From positions 2,414,501 through 2,478,500 of the forward strand of contig NZ_CP088149.1 in the NCBI RefSeq assembly GCF_002845275.2: a stretch of 64,000 bases of DNA, in the 5' to 3' direction. Below the pieces are notes generated by a model. That model was not told where the DNA came from. It made no database searches and saw only the letters and a program-made list of their open reading frames with translations. This document shows, piece by piece, positions 1-6,215 of this stretch (positions within the stretch are counted from its first letter, which is position 1; each line of letters starts with the position of its first letter). A program made the position numbers and the translations under genes. The DNA comes from Pseudomonas sp. S06B 330. Lineage in GTDB: Bacteria; Pseudomonadota; Gammaproteobacteria; Pseudomonadales; Pseudomonadaceae.

Positions 1-127
1 TCTTCCGTGCCCGGAATAGGTCATGCTGCAGTTGCTCATTTTCACCCCGGAGCAGGAGAGTATGCTGCTCGAGCATTTCCATGGGCGTCGGCACACCCAG
101 CGCAAAGCTGTCGTCTTCGATGATCAT
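1..127 (-). CDS. N-terminus of an unrecognised protein, cut by the window edge
   Basis: Read on the minus strand, an ATG at 127 opens a frame that stays open to base 1, giving 42 codons. It starts MIIEDDSFALGVPTPMEMLE and continues through QHTLLLRGENEQL, which looks like a short acidic lead followed by a helical, possibly coiled-coil stretch. An AGGTG stands 5 bases upstream of the ATG. I do not recognise the family. It runs away from the dead integrase tail at 189-345, so it may belong to the same element or to the flanking chromosome. Confidence 0.5.
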   Translation of the reverse strand, partial: MIIEDDSFALGVPTPMEMLEQHTLLLRGENEQLQHDLFRARK

Positions 128-188
128 GGTGCCACCTACCGATACTGTTTTTATATACGCTCGAAAAGCTCGGAGTTCCGAAACTTTA

Positions 189-345
189 CTATTTTGAAGG
201 CTTGGCAATCGCACTGATACGGCGGCAAACCCGCTCGGTAATACCTTCTTTTCGAGTGACCCAGCAGCAGGCTGGCATCGGCCAAGTCAGTGATCTCGGA
301 AGCCGCTTTAGGTCGTAAAAAAGCAATGAAGTCATGGTGGTTCCG
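189..345 (-). pseudogene. Tyrosine integrase C-terminal remnant, frameshifted, catalytic Tyr lost
   Basis: The minus strand encodes KAASEITDLADASLLLGHSK, the conserved tail of phage-type tyrosine recombinases, where the LLGH histidine is part of the active site. The frame then breaks. One frame over it continues as KEGITERVCRRISAIAKPSK and a stop at 189. In intact relatives the catalytic tyrosine sits in ITERVYRR; here that codon is tgc (Cys). Upstream the HDxR region is scrambled (HDFIAFLR). With both a frameshift and the lost nucleophile this is a dead scar of a past integration. I see no N-terminal half. Confidence 0.75.
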
Positions 346-500
346 AGCCGAGCGGTTCACTGGAGGCACAACGCTACTACGTTGCAAGTTGCTCCGGTTG
401 CTGGCTTTCCATCCACGCTGGATGCCCGGCCAGCGTTGGCCCTGGTACTCCCGGTTGCTATGATTTTAGCGGTAATGGCAATCTGCCCAAGGAGGATTTT

Positions 501-938
501 ATGAGCGTGTGGGATATTTTTGAATCGATGGGGCGCGGGATTGATTCTGGACTCAGAGCGTTTGTCTCTGCTGGAGACGCCGTTGTGACGCATGTGGGGG
601 ATGCCGCGCAAGCTGTTGAGGATACGGTGAAGGAAAACCCCGTGGCCTCCACAGTGCTAGCCGCTACTGCAACTGGGGGAATCGCATTGGTGGCAGCTCC
701 AGCTATAGCTGCTGCAGCAGGATCGGCTGGCTTACTAGGTGCTGCTAGCACAGGCACTGCTATCAGTACTCTCCATGGTGCAGCTTTGACAAATGCGTCC
801 CTTGCAGCGTTGGGCGGCGGCGCCGTTGCTGCAGGTGGAGGAGGTATGGTCGTAGGGACAGCAGTTGTAACTGGGACCGGTGCCGCGCTCGGTGGCGGTG
901 CAGCGGCGGCCATAGGCAGCGGAACCAAGGACTCCTGA
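501..938 (+). CDS. Gly/Ala-rich small protein, glycine-zipper-like
   Basis: 145 aa, with a strong AAGGAGG 5 bases before the ATG and a terminator 6 bases after the stop, so it looks like a monocistronic expressed gene. Residues 1-47 form an amphipathic, acidic segment (DIFESMGRGIDSG). Residues 48-90 and 104-142 are almost wholly Ala, Gly, Val, Thr and Ser, with GGG and GxxxG spacing (LGGGAVAAGGGGMVVG). That pattern fits close-packed membrane helices as in glycine-zipper proteins and some pore-forming peptides. No signal peptide and no cysteines are seen. Function is unknown; membrane insertion is inference. It sits between a dead integrase and a DUF2388 gene. Confidence 0.75.
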   Translation: MSVWDIFESMGRGIDSGLRAFVSAGDAVVTHVGDAAQAVEDTVKENPVASTVLAATATGGIALVAAPAIAAAAGSAGLLGAASTGTAISTLHGAALTNASLAALGGGAVAAGGGGMVVGTAVVTGTGAALGGGAAAAIGSGTKDS

Positions 939-944
939 TTAAGT

Positions 945-967
945 GCCCAGCCCCGTGCTGGGCTTTT
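945..967 (+). terminator. Rho-independent terminator after the Gly/Ala-rich gene
   Basis: A 7-bp stem, GCCCAGC pairing with GCTGGGC around a short CCCGT loop, is followed directly by TTTT. It lies a few bases after the stop codon at 938. Confidence 0.75.
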
Positions 968-1040
968 GCTTCTGGATGCCCGTCCAGGAAGACGGTAGAT
1001 TCAGCCTCTAAAGGATGACTCTCTCCCATGGAGTGGATTT

Positions 1041-1403
1041 TTGCGCAAACTGATTGTTGTGCTTATGCTCGGTTTTCCATGCAGTTTTCGCGTAATCGCC
1101 GGTGATGCTAGGGCGGTCGAGGTCTCAGCCTTTGGAGCGATTGTTTCATCGAGTCTTGCTGTGACTCTTTTCCCCGTTACGCTTACCGAAGATAGCCAAG
1201 AAAGCAGCCGGAATAGCTCTAAGAGAGGTGACCAAAAAATACTGGCCGCTCGCAATGATGCTGCAGCTTTCGTCGCGAGTGATGGAGGTATTCGAGGCGC
1301 GAGCCTGGAGGCTGCATTCGAGGTTTTGCGTACTCAGAATGAGGTGGGCACAGTCAGCGACATTGGCTTGGCTGAAGCAGTCTTGGTTTACGAATTGCGC
1401 TAG
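1041..1403 (+). CDS. DUF2388-family secreted protein
   Basis: 120 aa. The C-terminal half (ILAARNDAAAFVASDGGIRG, then ASLEAAFEVLR and a closing LAEAVLVYE) is the hallmark of DUF2388, a Pseudomonas family of small exported proteins of unknown function. The N-terminus (MRKLIVVLMLGFPCSF...VIAGDA) reads as a signal peptide. The start is a TTG with GGAG 7 bases upstream; the nearby ATG at 1028 is out of frame. The family was once mis-annotated as a Holliday-junction helicase subunit, which this sequence does not support. The segment between signal and domain (NSSKRGDQ) is Ser/Arg-rich. Confidence 0.8.
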   Translation: MRKLIVVLMLGFPCSFRVIAGDARAVEVSAFGAIVSSSLAVTLFPVTLTEDSQESSRNSSKRGDQKILAARNDAAAFVASDGGIRGASLEAAFEVLRTQNEVGTVSDIGLAEAVLVYELR

Positions 1404-1483
1404 CAAAAAGCGTTTCAACCACTGTTAGCCACCCCCCGCGATGGTTTTAGCGTTTGGGGGACGTAGGCGGTATACACGGATGT

Positions 1484-1507
1484 CCCATTCTATACGTATA
1501 GAATGGG
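1484..1507. repeat. Perfect 24-bp palindrome in non-coding DNA
   Basis: From CCCATTC at 1484 to GAATGGG at 1507 the sequence equals its own reverse complement, centred on the ACGT at 1494-1497. No T-run follows on either side, so it is not an obvious terminator. A second, imperfect GC-rich dyad (around the CGGGCCCG near 1518) follows. It lies between the DUF2388 gene and the truncated ORF at 1649. Confidence 0.8.
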
Positions 1508-1648
1508 GTTTAAGTGCACGGGCCCGAGCAGGTCCAGGACGGGCTTTCCATCCACACTGGATGTTGCGGCCAGGGGGTAGGGGCAGTGGAATTGCGCTGA
1601 TATGGCGTAATGGTAAATTGCCGTTCTTTCCAAATAGGGCGGCCCAAT

Positions 1649-1798
1649 ATGTCAGCACGTGTCTGCATTCGATTAGCGACAGACGCAGAAATTTACAGCC
1701 TTCAGGCAACGCTTTCATCCGACCCTGACAAAAGTATTGGGCCGGTCAGCTTTGGAACCCCAATGCTGAGGGAGGAGGTTTACCTAGGCTCTGTATGA
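1649..1798 (+). pseudogene. ORF truncated by MITE copy 1
   Basis: An ATG at 1649 opens MSARVCIRLATDAEIYSLQA, running to LREEVYLGSV and stop. The last residues (GSV, stop) are encoded by the terminal repeat of the MITE beginning at 1785, so the native C-terminus is gone. The opening resembles proteins annotated as DUF1877/YfbM-like in Pseudomonas; that is a weak, memory-based match. No convincing ribosome-binding site is seen. The rest of the gene is not found after the MITE, so this is a fragment. Confidence 0.45.
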
Positions 1799-1920
1799 AA
1801 AGCCTTGATACTCGGTGATGCTGCGTTGAAAACAGCCTCGGAATGCTCATTTACAACCCGTAAACTCCGCTTCCTCGGCTGTTTTCGCCTTGCCTGACCT
1901 TCGTCTCAAAACTTTTCATA
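1785..1920. mobile_element. MITE copy 1 (136 bp, right end lost)
   Basis: This stretch matches 8851-8986 with only four substitutions. It begins with the terminal repeat TAGGCTCTGTATGAAAAG and ends at CTTTTCATA, after which the expected CAGAGCCTA is replaced by unrelated sequence. Internally GAAAACAGCC and GGCTGTTTTC form the base of a long imperfect hairpin. It encodes no transposase and must have been moved in trans. The missing last 9 bp of the right terminal repeat should make this copy immobile. Confidence 0.85.
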
Positions 1921-1965
1921 ATTGAAGCCGTGATATCGTTTTGCCTCTATCTGTGGAGGCATGGG

Positions 1966-2403
1966 ATGAAGGTCAAGAACTGGGAAGGATGGGAGCCTGA
2001 GTGGTTGAGGCTAGTAGATCATCACCGCAACGCGCCTGCAGTGCCTGGCGTTTACATCATCTGCGCAGATCGAGCCATCACTCGGGCTGTGGGAATCGAC
2101 GACAACGGTGTTTTGACCATTGGGGAGTCCGACAACCTGAGGCGGCGACTTGGTGCTTTCGTCCGATGTGCAGGCAACCAAGGTGCTACCGGTCACATGG
2201 CCGGTTGGCGATTCAATTTCGCCTCGTTTGAGAAGGCATTTCCTTTGGATTCTTTGTGGGTTAGCTGGTACCCAACCGCAGACAAAACTGCCGCATATGC
2301 GAAAGAAGGTGAGATGCTCGGGCTCTACTTGGCCGAACACTACGAGCTGCCTCCACTCAATTACAAATTCAACTGGTCCCCGCAAGAGCAGTGCAGTAGA
2401 TGA
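1966..2403 (+). CDS. GIY-YIG-like single-domain protein
   Basis: 145 aa. The core PGVYIICADRA...GVLTIGESDNLRRRL follows the GIY-(x)n-YIG pattern with the diagnostic downstream Arg-rich helix: GVY stands for GIY, and LTIGES for YIG plus the small residue. The usual catalytic Arg is plausibly within NLRRRL. A GGAGG 6 bases upstream selects the ATG at 1966 over the GTG at 1930, which would lie in a weak context. The C-terminal half (FEKAFPLDSLWVSWYP...LGLYLAEHYELPPLN) is not recognised. Such lone domains occur in mobile DNA as nuclease-like proteins, but activity is inference only. It starts 46 bp after MITE copy 1. Confidence 0.7.
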   Translation: MKVKNWEGWEPEWLRLVDHHRNAPAVPGVYIICADRAITRAVGIDDNGVLTIGESDNLRRRLGAFVRCAGNQGATGHMAGWRFNFASFEKAFPLDSLWVSWYPTADKTAAYAKEGEMLGLYLAEHYELPPLNYKFNWSPQEQCSR

Positions 2404-2667
2404 TTCCTGTAAAAGACAGAACGTCGGCTCCCACAGAACTCTGGAGTACTGACGTGGGCGGCGGAATGCTGTTTATGCCTGCCGCTGGAAATAGTGCACT
2501 GCAGACCAGCGTATCCTCGAATCTCGGGCAAGTTGGCCGTCTATCAGCCCTTCGCGAAATGAAGAACTGCATGTATGTATCCAACGCGTTGGAGCAGCCG
2601 GCGTTCGTTGCTCAACAGGACTGACTCTGGGCATGCTAGATTCCCGCCATTAACAAGGAGGGATCAT

Positions 2668-2868
2668 ATGCGAATTCTGATCGCGGCGGTGTCGGTGGCT
2701 GTGCTGGCAGGTTGCGCATCAAGTGACCCAGGCATTACAGCAAGCCCTACCTCCGAAACCAACGAATGCATGACCTATAGGTCCATGATGACTGCGCCGA
2801 TGCCGCCTGATGCTCATGAAAGGCTGAGGTTGGCGTGCGAGAGGTCTAGAGCAAAGATCGTGGAGTAG
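2668..2868 (+). CDS. Small lipoprotein, 66 aa
   Basis: The start MRILIAAVSVAVLAGCASSD is a classic lipoprotein signal with lipobox LAGC, so the mature protein begins at Cys16 and is only about 50 aa. AAGGAGGG lies 6 bases before the ATG. The mature part holds ECMTYRSMMTAPMPPDAHERLR and one further Cys, and is charged at the C-terminus (ERSRAKIVE). It looks like one of the many conserved Pseudomonas small lipoproteins of unknown role. Asp is not at +2 (Ala is), so outer-membrane sorting is expected. Confidence 0.8.
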   Translation: MRILIAAVSVAVLAGCASSDPGITASPTSETNECMTYRSMMTAPMPPDAHERLRLACERSRAKIVE

Positions 2869-3042
2869 CGGTATCGACTAAGCATTTCGGGGGAGATGGT
2901 AGAGCTTGAGCAGAGAGCACCGGGCGGGGCTTTTTGCGTCTGGTGTTTGGCTTGGCGGGCACAGTAGAAATTAGGTCCAGGCGACGATCTTGCCAACCCG
3001 AATTGGAGGCTTCATGAGAACCTCAAGAAGAGGTGGATTACG

Positions 3043-3340
3043 CTCACCGCCTGCTGGGTAATGGTTAGAAATCTGGGCATACCAGTAATTCCGGATGTAC
3101 TGCATAAGGCCTATGGCCGTTCCGCTGTGGCCTTATCCAGATCACCGGCCGGTCGAACTATGCGGACGCCGGTACCGGCCTTAGCCTGCCGCTAGAGGAG
3201 AAGCCCGAACTGATCGAGCAACCAGAGCACGCCGCCATGTCTGCGGCCTGGTGGGGGGCGACCCACGGCCTGAATGAACTGGCCGACGCCGGCCGCTTCC
3301 AGGATATCGGCGCGTGATCAACACCGGCAAGCCTGGCCGG
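3043..3340 (+). pseudogene. Phage GH19 endolysin (chitinase-like) remnant
   Basis: In the frame starting near 3120 the sequence reads GLIQITGRSNYADAGTGL, then LIEQPEHAAMSAAWWGATHG and LNELADAGRFQDIGA, the conserved middle and C-terminal part of phage-type glycoside hydrolase family 19 lysins. The upstream LGNG-stop-KSG is a decayed copy of the LGNGpxESG segment. A TGA interrupts the frame near 3315, after which INTGKPGR continues in another frame. No intact start remains. It is a degraded lysis gene. Confidence 0.75.
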
Positions 3341-3498
3341 GTACTGCCAGCACCACCAGCCTGGGTGATGCCGGAACCGTCGAACTCAGTCGAGAAACTG
3401 GACAGGCTGTTCTCGATTTACGGAGAGACCTCATCGTCGACCAAGCAGCCTTGAGGGCGGCTCAGACGTATATCAGGGATGTCAGCCAGCGACCTTAG
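3341..3498 (+). pseudogene. Rz-like phage spanin C-terminal remnant
   Basis: The frame ending at 3498 encodes DAGTVELSRETGQAVLDLRR, then DLIVDQAALRAAQTYIRDV. This matches the C-terminus of Pseudomonas phage/pyocin Rz-type lysis proteins, in which a VELS..tGr.VLDlR...I.DQ..L..Lq.YI pattern recurs. The N-terminal membrane anchor and coiled coil are missing. It follows directly on the GH19 remnant, in the order expected of a phage lysis cassette. Confidence 0.65.
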
Positions 3499-3626
3499 GA
3501 GGCTCGGGTGTCGCTTTGTCTTTTTGCGGCCAACTCCTTTTGACGGTTCTTCTTATCCAATCGGTAGCCCCACCAGAGTGTGGCGATACCGAAAACAACC
3601 AGCAGTGCTATTTGATATAGGGGCAC
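3495..3626 (-). CDS. Small single-pass membrane protein, 43 aa
   Basis: The GTG at 3626 has AAGGAG 6 bases upstream, much better than the in-frame start at 3680. The product starts MPLYQIALLVVFGIATLWWG, a transmembrane segment of about 19 residues. It is followed by a strongly basic tail (YRLDKKNRQKELAAKRQ), so the C-terminus should face the cytoplasm. Function is unknown. Its stop overlaps the end of the spanin relic on the opposite strand by 4 bases. Confidence 0.6.
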   Translation of the reverse strand: MPLYQIALLVVFGIATLWWGYRLDKKNRQKELAAKRQSDTRAS

Positions 3627-3749
3627 TATTTTCTCCTTAAAAAAATTAGACACGCAGAAGAATTTGGCTGCGTCGTGCAAATTTTTTCCGAAGTGCTCAA
3701 GTGCGTGACGAGTGAGCGGCGATTTGATGGGGGCTATTGATCAGGGCCT

Positions 3750-3777
3750 AAAAAAAGAAAGGCCTGTGAGCAGGCCT
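3750..3777 (-). terminator. Rho-independent terminator for the minus-strand gene at 3881-4186
   Basis: AGGCCTG and CAGGCCT pair around a TGAG loop (3760-3777). On the minus strand the stem is followed by TTTCTTTTTTT. It lies about 100 bp past the stop of the Cys-rich gene. Confidence 0.75.
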
Positions 3778-3880
3778 GTGGTGGCCTGCTGCAATAGCGT
3801 TCAGGAGTAGCGAGAGCAATAGTGATTTTTCTGGTTGTTTTTATAGGTTTTTAGGTTATTGCTCTCTTTGGATCGATTTA

Positions 3881-4186
3881 TTATTTTTCAGAAGCACTTC
3901 GGCAGCTCTCGCAGCGCCATCCTTTATAATGCTCGGATTTCTCAAGGGCTGTAACCAATTCACGACCGCCTATAATATTTTGGCAGTTGTTATGTTTTTC
4001 ATTTGGTTTTTTCATGCCCTCGCATTTTTTTTGCAGGAAGGGGCTTACCACTGCCTGTTGCTTTGACGAAAGCGCTCTAAATCCCTTGTCGACGGCTAGC
4101 TGGGCGTAGCTTTGTACGCTCGGCTTTTCACCTTCAAATGCGTTCTGCGCGATAAGGGCCGAGAAAATCTCTCGCTCGATAGTCAT
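3881..4186 (-). CDS. Hypothetical Cys-rich protein, 101 aa
   Basis: The start at 4186 is preceded by AAAGGA with 7-base spacing. The protein starts MTIEREIFSALIAQNAFEGE, has a Lys-rich middle (LQKKCEGMKKPNEKHNNCQN) and ends WRCESCRSASEK. The four cysteines (two single ones plus a CxxC) could bind a metal, but this is inference. No signal peptide or membrane segment is seen. Surrounding DNA is markedly AT-rich compared with the rest of the window, which suggests recent transfer. I do not recognise the family. Confidence 0.6.
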   Translation of the reverse strand: MTIEREIFSALIAQNAFEGEKPSVQSYAQLAVDKGFRALSSKQQAVVSPFLQKKCEGMKKPNEKHNNCQNIIGGRELVTALEKSEHYKGWRCESCRSASEK

Positions 4187-4922
4187 TCGTTAATCCTTTA
4201 TTCAACCAACAAGTTTGCTCATGTTGTTTCTTGTGCTGAGCAATGCGAAAGCATACGTTACCATTGGGTGGAGTTTTAATGAACTGGGTTTCCATCCAGC
4301 TATAAAAGGCAAAATTTCTCATTCTTGCTCAGTAAATGTTGGTTTCTTGGTGTTTAGATTATTTCAAGAGGTCATTGTTACAATTTATTTCTTATTCGAT
4401 GAGGTGGAGAAGTTTAACTTTGCACTTTAAGTGGGGGTAAAGCGCCGAGCGAAATCTCCTGTATTTTGCGATAAGTTTAAGGGTGACGATATTATTTATG
4501 AGCTTCTATTTTTTATAAGAGATGCACTGTGCTAATAGTAAGGTTCCGCTATTTCCTCTCGCGGGATGTCGACAAAATTCGCACGGTTGGTACTGTTTGC
4601 GAGGCGACCTATACGGCCCTGATCAAATAATGTGGGAGTGAAGGACTGAGCTCGCAAGGTGTCTAGAGAACCCTTGGCGATTCATGCTTCGCCTTGGTGC
4701 TCACCACATTCTGGGGCACTTACCTATACGTTCGCTCGAGCATGGATAGCGGATGGCAAGCGCGGTGGACCAGGGCGGCGTGACTCACACCAAAAAGCCA
4801 ACGAAATTCCCGGGGCGGTTCATAATGAAAAGCTGCGACGTAGAAACTAATGTCCGTAGTAGCCACGGATTACGTAGGCTGGCCAGCGAAGATTGGTAAA
4901 GCTCAGTTGATGAGGTTACGTG
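4187..4922. other. 736-bp stretch with no supported gene
   Basis: The left half (to about 4560) is AT-rich with only weak open frames lacking ribosome-binding sites. From about 4600 the GC content rises. A short frame at 4759-4898 reads MASAVDQGGVTHTKKPTKFP and ends LRRLASEDW; it has no clear start signal and I cannot place it. It could be the tail of a decayed gene. The segment ends with the Shine-Dalgarno TGAGG at 4911-4915 for the lipoprotein operon. Confidence 0.5.
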
Positions 4923-6215
4923 ATGCATCGCATGGTGAAACACGTTCTCGCAGCAACGGCCACCGCAGCCGCGCTCGTCGGCTGCGCCTCCCAGCCTCCG
5001 CCAACGACGGGCCTTGACTACAAGAGCCGCGCCGTGACGCGCAGCGATGGCGGCTTGCGCGTGTCGACCGCCGTCCTGTCAGCCGCAGAAAGCGAGGCGG
5101 TCTACGGCGTGCCGCTGGCGAAGACTTCGATACAGCCAGTCTGGGTCGAAATCAAAAATCGGGAAGACCGCGCCTACTATTTGCTTTCGCCGGGCCTCGA
5201 TCCAAATTTCTTCCCTGCATCCGAGGCGGCCGAAGCATTTTTCTCCGGGGGCACGCAGGACGAGCGGACGGCGCTCGACCGGCACTTTCGCCGGCTGGCC
5301 TTTCGCAACCCTGTCGCACCTGGTGCGACAACCTCGGGCTTCGTGTTGACCAATCTGGACGAGGGGTTCAAGTTCGTTAACCTCGATCTGGTGGCAGACG
5401 GGCGGTCGAGGCATTTTTCTGTCCTGGCCATCGTTCCGGGCTTGCGCACCGATTACCACATCAGCGAAGTGTTCAGGCAGGGCATCTATCCGCCCGAAGA
5501 CATTGTGAACTACACCGATGACGCCAGTTTCCAGGCGGCGCTGGAGGCGCTGCCGTGCTGCGTCACCAACGAGGAGGGTTCCAGGAACGGTGATCCGCTG
5601 AACCTGGTGATCGTCGGCGGCCTCGATGATGCCTTCCCCGCCTTCGCGCGTCGCGGCTGGCGTGGAACCGAGGAGAAGTGGTCGGGGTCGATCATGAAAA
5701 TGGTTAATTCGGCGCTTGCCGGCGAGCGCTATCCCTATGCGCCGGTGAGCGATCTCTATCTGTTCGGGCGCGCTCAGGACCTTGCCTTGCAAAAGGCGCG
5801 TGACAACGTCCACCAACGCAATCACCTGAGGCTGTGGCTGAGTCCGATGCAATATCACGGCAAGAAGGTGTGGGTCGGACAGATCAGCCGTGATATCGGC
5901 AGCCGGTTAACCCTGCATTCTGCGACGCTGACGACGCACAAAATCGACCCTGACGTCGACGAAGCGCGCAGTGCGCTGACACAGGATATGGCGTATTCGG
6001 TGACGCTGGCCAAGTTTGGATTTGTGAAGGGGGTGGGGGCCGCGCCCAAGAGCGCGCCGCGCGAAAACCTGACGACCGATCCTTACTACACGGATGGGCT
6101 GCGCTGTGTCCTGGTATTCGATCACCTGCACACCTCCCTGGCGCAAATCGAGTTCTTTCTATCGAAGGGAATCTACGAGAATGGCGGACAACCACCGGGG
6201 CGGGGCAAGCCATGA
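4923..6215 (+). CDS. LssY_C-domain lipoprotein, paralogue 1
   Basis: 430 aa. The signal peptide ends in lipobox ALVGC (Cys21), so it should be lipid-anchored in the envelope. Residues from about 45 (RVSTAVLSAAESEAVYGVPL, then QPVWVEIKN) form a domain shared with the next gene. The C-terminal half carries the LssY_C pattern: DPLNLVIVGGL, FARRGW, PVSDLYLFGRAQD, HLRLWLSPM, VWVGQISRD, DPDVDEARSAL and YYTDGL. The function of LssY_C is unknown. The GTG at 4920 is in frame, but TGAGG spacing of 7 favours the ATG at 4923. First gene of a three-gene operon; it overlaps the next by 4 bp. Confidence 0.85.
   Translation: MHRMVKHVLAATATAAALVGCASQPPPTTGLDYKSRAVTRSDGGLRVSTAVLSAAESEAVYGVPLAKTSIQPVWVEIKNREDRAYYLLSPGLDPNFFPASEAAEAFFSGGTQDERTALDRHFRRLAFRNPVAPGATTSGFVLTNLDEGFKFVNLDLVADGRSRHFSVLAIVPGLRTDYHISEVFRQGIYPPEDIVNYTDDASFQAALEALPCCVTNEEGSRNGDPLNLVIVGGLDDAFPAFARRGWRGTEEKWSGSIMKMVNSALAGERYPYAPVSDLYLFGRAQDLALQKARDNVHQRNHLRLWLSPMQYHGKKVWVGQISRDIGSRLTLHSATLTTHKIDPDVDEARSALTQDMAYSVTLAKFGFVKGVGAAPKSAPRENLTTDPYYTDGLRCVLVFDHLHTSLAQIEFFLSKGIYENGGQPPGRGKP

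Noticed and set aside
2400..2624. 74-codon frame starting in an ATGA overlap with the GIY-YIG-like gene
   Set aside because: The overlap is suggestive, but no ribosome-binding site is visible, the composition shows no protein-like pattern I recognise, and it ends just before the lipoprotein at 2668. Kept out of the gene list.
4215..4430. 71-codon frame in AT-rich DNA beginning MLMLFLVLSNAKAY
   Set aside because: No Shine-Dalgarno, and long frames of hydrophobic residues arise readily in AT-rich DNA. It overlaps the 5' region of the minus-strand gene.
4759..4898. Short frame MASAVDQGGVTHTKKPTKFP...
   Set aside because: It vaguely recalls a Vgr-like or surface-protein tail but I could not identify it, and it lacks a start signal. 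Described only in the gap entry.
5079..5858. 259-codon minus-strand frame opposite the first LssY_C gene
   Set aside because: Shadow of the plus-strand gene in high-GC DNA; it lacks a start signal and any family pattern.
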